Shown here: positions 62,514 to 64,000 of the stretch, piece after piece | How positions within the stretch are numbered: position 1 is the first letter of the stretch | Layout: every line of letters starts with the position of its first letter | Assembly (NCBI GenBank): GCA_016711875.1 | Contig: JADJSD010000001.1 | Coordinates: forward strand, 806,001 to 870,000 | Origin: Betaproteobacteria bacterium | Lineage (GTDB): Bacteria; Pseudomonadota; Gammaproteobacteria; Burkholderiales; Usitatibacteraceae | DNA: 64,000 nt | Direction of reading: 5' to 3' | Notes under the pieces: model-generated | Told to the model about the DNA's origin: nothing | Databases searched by the model: none | What the model saw: only the letters and a program-made list of their open reading frames with translations | Position numbers and translations under genes: made by a program

Positions 62514-64000
62514 ACGCGCCCGAGGCGCCGGGCGAGGAAACCACCGCCGTCGACGCGCAGCACCCCTGGCTCGGCCTCGCCTCCTTCACGGAGGAGACGC
62601 GCCCGTACTTCCACGGCCGCGAGGAAGAAGTCGGCGAGCTCTCCCGCCGCGTGCAGCGAAAGCTCCTCACGGTGCTCTTCGGCCAATCGGGCCTCGGGAA
62701 GACGTCCATCCTGCGCGCCGGCATCGTGCCGCGGCTGCGCCCGGACGGGTACTGCCCCGTCTACGTGCGCATCGACTACTCGGCCCACACGCCGCCGCCG
62801 GCCGAGCAGATCAAGCAGGCCATCTTCCGGGCCACGAGCGCATCCGGCTCGTGGACGCAGGCCGGCGTCGCCGAGGAAGGCGAGTCCCTCTGGGAGTTCC
62901 TGCACCACCGCGACGACATCCTGAAGGACGCGAACGGCAAGACGGTCATTCCCCTGCTCATCTTCGACCAGTTCGAGGAGATCTTCACCCTCGCGCAGGC
63001 GGACGACGCGGGCCGCAAGCGCGCCGCGCAGTTCATCGAGGACCTCGCGGACCTCGTCGAGAACCGCCCGCCCAAGGCCCTGGAGGCGAGGCTGGAGGAG
63101 GACGATTCCCTCTCCGACCGCTTCGACTTCGGGCGGGCCGATTACCGGATCCTCATCGCGCTTCGCGAGGACTACCTCGCCCACCTGGAAAGCGTGAAGG
63201 CGGCGATGCCCTCCATCACGCAGAACCGCATGCGCCTCGCGCCCATGACGGGCCAGCAGGCGCTGCAGGCCGTGATGAAGCCGGGCGGCAGGCTCGTCTC
63301 GCGGGAAGTGGCCGAGTCCATCGTGCGCTTCATCGCCGGCGGCTCGGAGCTGCAGAACGCGGAAGTCGAGCCCTCGCTCCTCTCCCTCATCTGCCGCGAG
63401 CTCAACAACACGCGCCTGGCGCAAGGCAAGCCGGAGATCTCGGCGGACCTGCTCGCGGGCTCCCACGACACCATCCTCAAGGAATTCTACGAGCGGGCGC
63501 TGGCGGACCAGCCGCCCGGCGTGAGGAAGGTGATCGAGGACAACCTCCTCACCGATTCGGGATACCGCGAGAACCTGGCGGAAGAGAACATCGTCAATGA
63601 CTTCGCCGAGGTCGGCGCGAAACCCGACGCGCTGGCGCTGCTCGTGAACCGGCGCCTGCTGCGCATCGAGGAGCGCCTGGACATCCGCCGCGTGGAGCTC
63701 ACGCACGACGTGCTCTGCGGCGTGGTGAAGGCGAGCCGCACCGAGCGCCTCGCGCGCGAGGCCAAGGCGACTGCCGAGCGCCAGCTCGTCGAACAGAAAG
63801 AACGGGTCGCGCGCACCCGCGCCGCGCTGGTGAAGGCGCGCCAGATCGCCATCGGCGCCGGGGTCCTCGCGGTTGTCGCGGTCGCGAGCGCCATCTGGGG
63901 CTTCATCAGCACCAGCCGCGCCAAGGAGGCGGAGGCGCAGGCGCAGGAGACGCGCAAGCTCGCGGAGAACGGCCGCGCGGAGGCCGAGAAGCTCGTCGTC
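62510..64000 (+). CDS. STAND-type (nSTAND1) NTPase, partial at right edge
   Basis: 497 codons are visible before the window ends. The N-terminal NTPase domain (about 20-330) has the family entry PWLGLASFTEETRPYFHGRE, Walker A GQSGLGKTS at 58-66 and Walker B LLIFDQFEEIF at 150-159. A winged-helix-like region ends in ELTHDVLCGVV (396-406). A coiled segment rich in Arg/Glu and one membrane helix (about 446-466) lead to a second coiled segment. Such nSTAND1 proteins usually continue into WD40 or other repeats that recognise a trigger. Translation is coupled to the SIR2/TIR gene, so the NTPase is probably its sensor/switch. Confidence 0.87.
   Translation, partial: MNAPEAPGEETTAVDAQHPWLGLASFTEETRPYFHGREEEVGELSRRVQRKLLTVLFGQSGLGKTSILRAGIVPRLRPDGYCPVYVRIDYSAHTPPPAEQIKQAIFRATSASGSWTQAGVAEEGESLWEFLHHRDDILKDANGKTVIPLLIFDQFEEIFTLAQADDAGRKRAAQFIEDLADLVENRPPKALEARLEEDDSLSDRFDFGRADYRILIALREDYLAHLESVKAAMPSITQNRMRLAPMTGQQALQAVMKPGGRLVSREVAESIVRFIAGGSELQNAEVEPSLLSLICRELNNTRLAQGKPEISADLLAGSHDTILKEFYERALADQPPGVRKVIEDNLLTDSGYRENLAEENIVNDFAEVGAKPDALALLVNRRLLRIEERLDIRRVELTHDVLCGVVKASRTERLAREAKATAERQLVEQKERVARTRAALVKARQIAIGAGVLAVVAVASAIWGFISTSRAKEAEAQAQETRKLAENGRAEAEKLVV

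Overview
The window is a visibly GC-rich stretch of bacterial chromosome, most likely betaproteobacterial (Burkholderiales/Nitrosomonadales-like). The pointers are gene order and family content, judged from memory: yicC-gmk-rpoZ-spoT back to back with a Ser/Thr kinase-PP2C-rph-rdgB-hemW run, a Rieske oxygenase divergent from xseB-ispA-dxs, a ubiA-ubiC-recG-ridA chain, and a Bug-type solute receptor. No rRNA, tRNA, CRISPR array or insertion sequence was seen. Many long antisense open frames exist only because of the high GC.

Layout. 1-3.6 kb: a truncated MASE1 sensor divergent from an OmpR-type regulator and a SulP anion transporter. 3.6-16.6 kb: a long minus-strand run (ThrH, thiolase, Kef-type K+/H+ antiporter with its oxidoreductase, dienoyl-CoA isomerase, UbiA, UbiC, RecG, RidA, SpoT, RpoZ, Gmk, YicC), much of it joined by 4-bp start/stop overlaps. 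16.7-24.5 kb: plus-strand kinase, PP2C phosphatase, RNase PH, RdgB, HemW, an EF-G paralogue, a possible DUF2857-like protein and a lone cNMP-binding domain. 24.5-34 kb: Rieske oxygenase, XseB-IspA-Dxs, small exported proteins, GST, old yellow enzyme, a periplasmic asparaginase and a patatin.

The most striking region is 34.2-46.2 kb. A periplasmic rhodanese, a histidine kinase and a sigma54-type response regulator (GAFTGA present) face a minus-strand set encoding a rhodanese-like lipoprotein, a pentaheme cytochrome, a small exported CVC protein, a triheme cytochrome and an outer-membrane porin. A divergent plus-strand set encodes a TusA-like protein, a YeeE/YedE permease, TusA and three small DsrE-like proteins, the last only 58 codons. 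Three good -24/-12 (sigma54) promoters sit in front of these sets, with TTGCAA-core palindromes upstream of them, so the regulator probably controls the whole locus. The gene content suggests respiratory reduction or detoxification of a sulfur, selenium or tellurium compound through a porin-cytochrome conduit, plus sulfane-sulfur uptake and relay. The substrate is inference.

46-59 kb: a Bug-type receptor, an orphan membrane protein, MetH preceded by a clear SAM-II riboswitch and intrinsic terminator, an exported module (cytochrome c-P460-like protein, OB-fold protein, TlpA, Tim44-like protein), an Uup ABC-F protein carrying repeat units in its linker, and ChaA. 59-64 kb (right edge): a predicted immunity/conflict locus. 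A TPR-S/SLOG/nucleotide-cyclase gene is divergent from a SIR2-like/TIR gene, which overlaps a STAND-type NTPase cut by the window edge.

GGGGACAG-core palindromic repeats recur at 30.6, 48.7, 55.9 and 56.2 kb.
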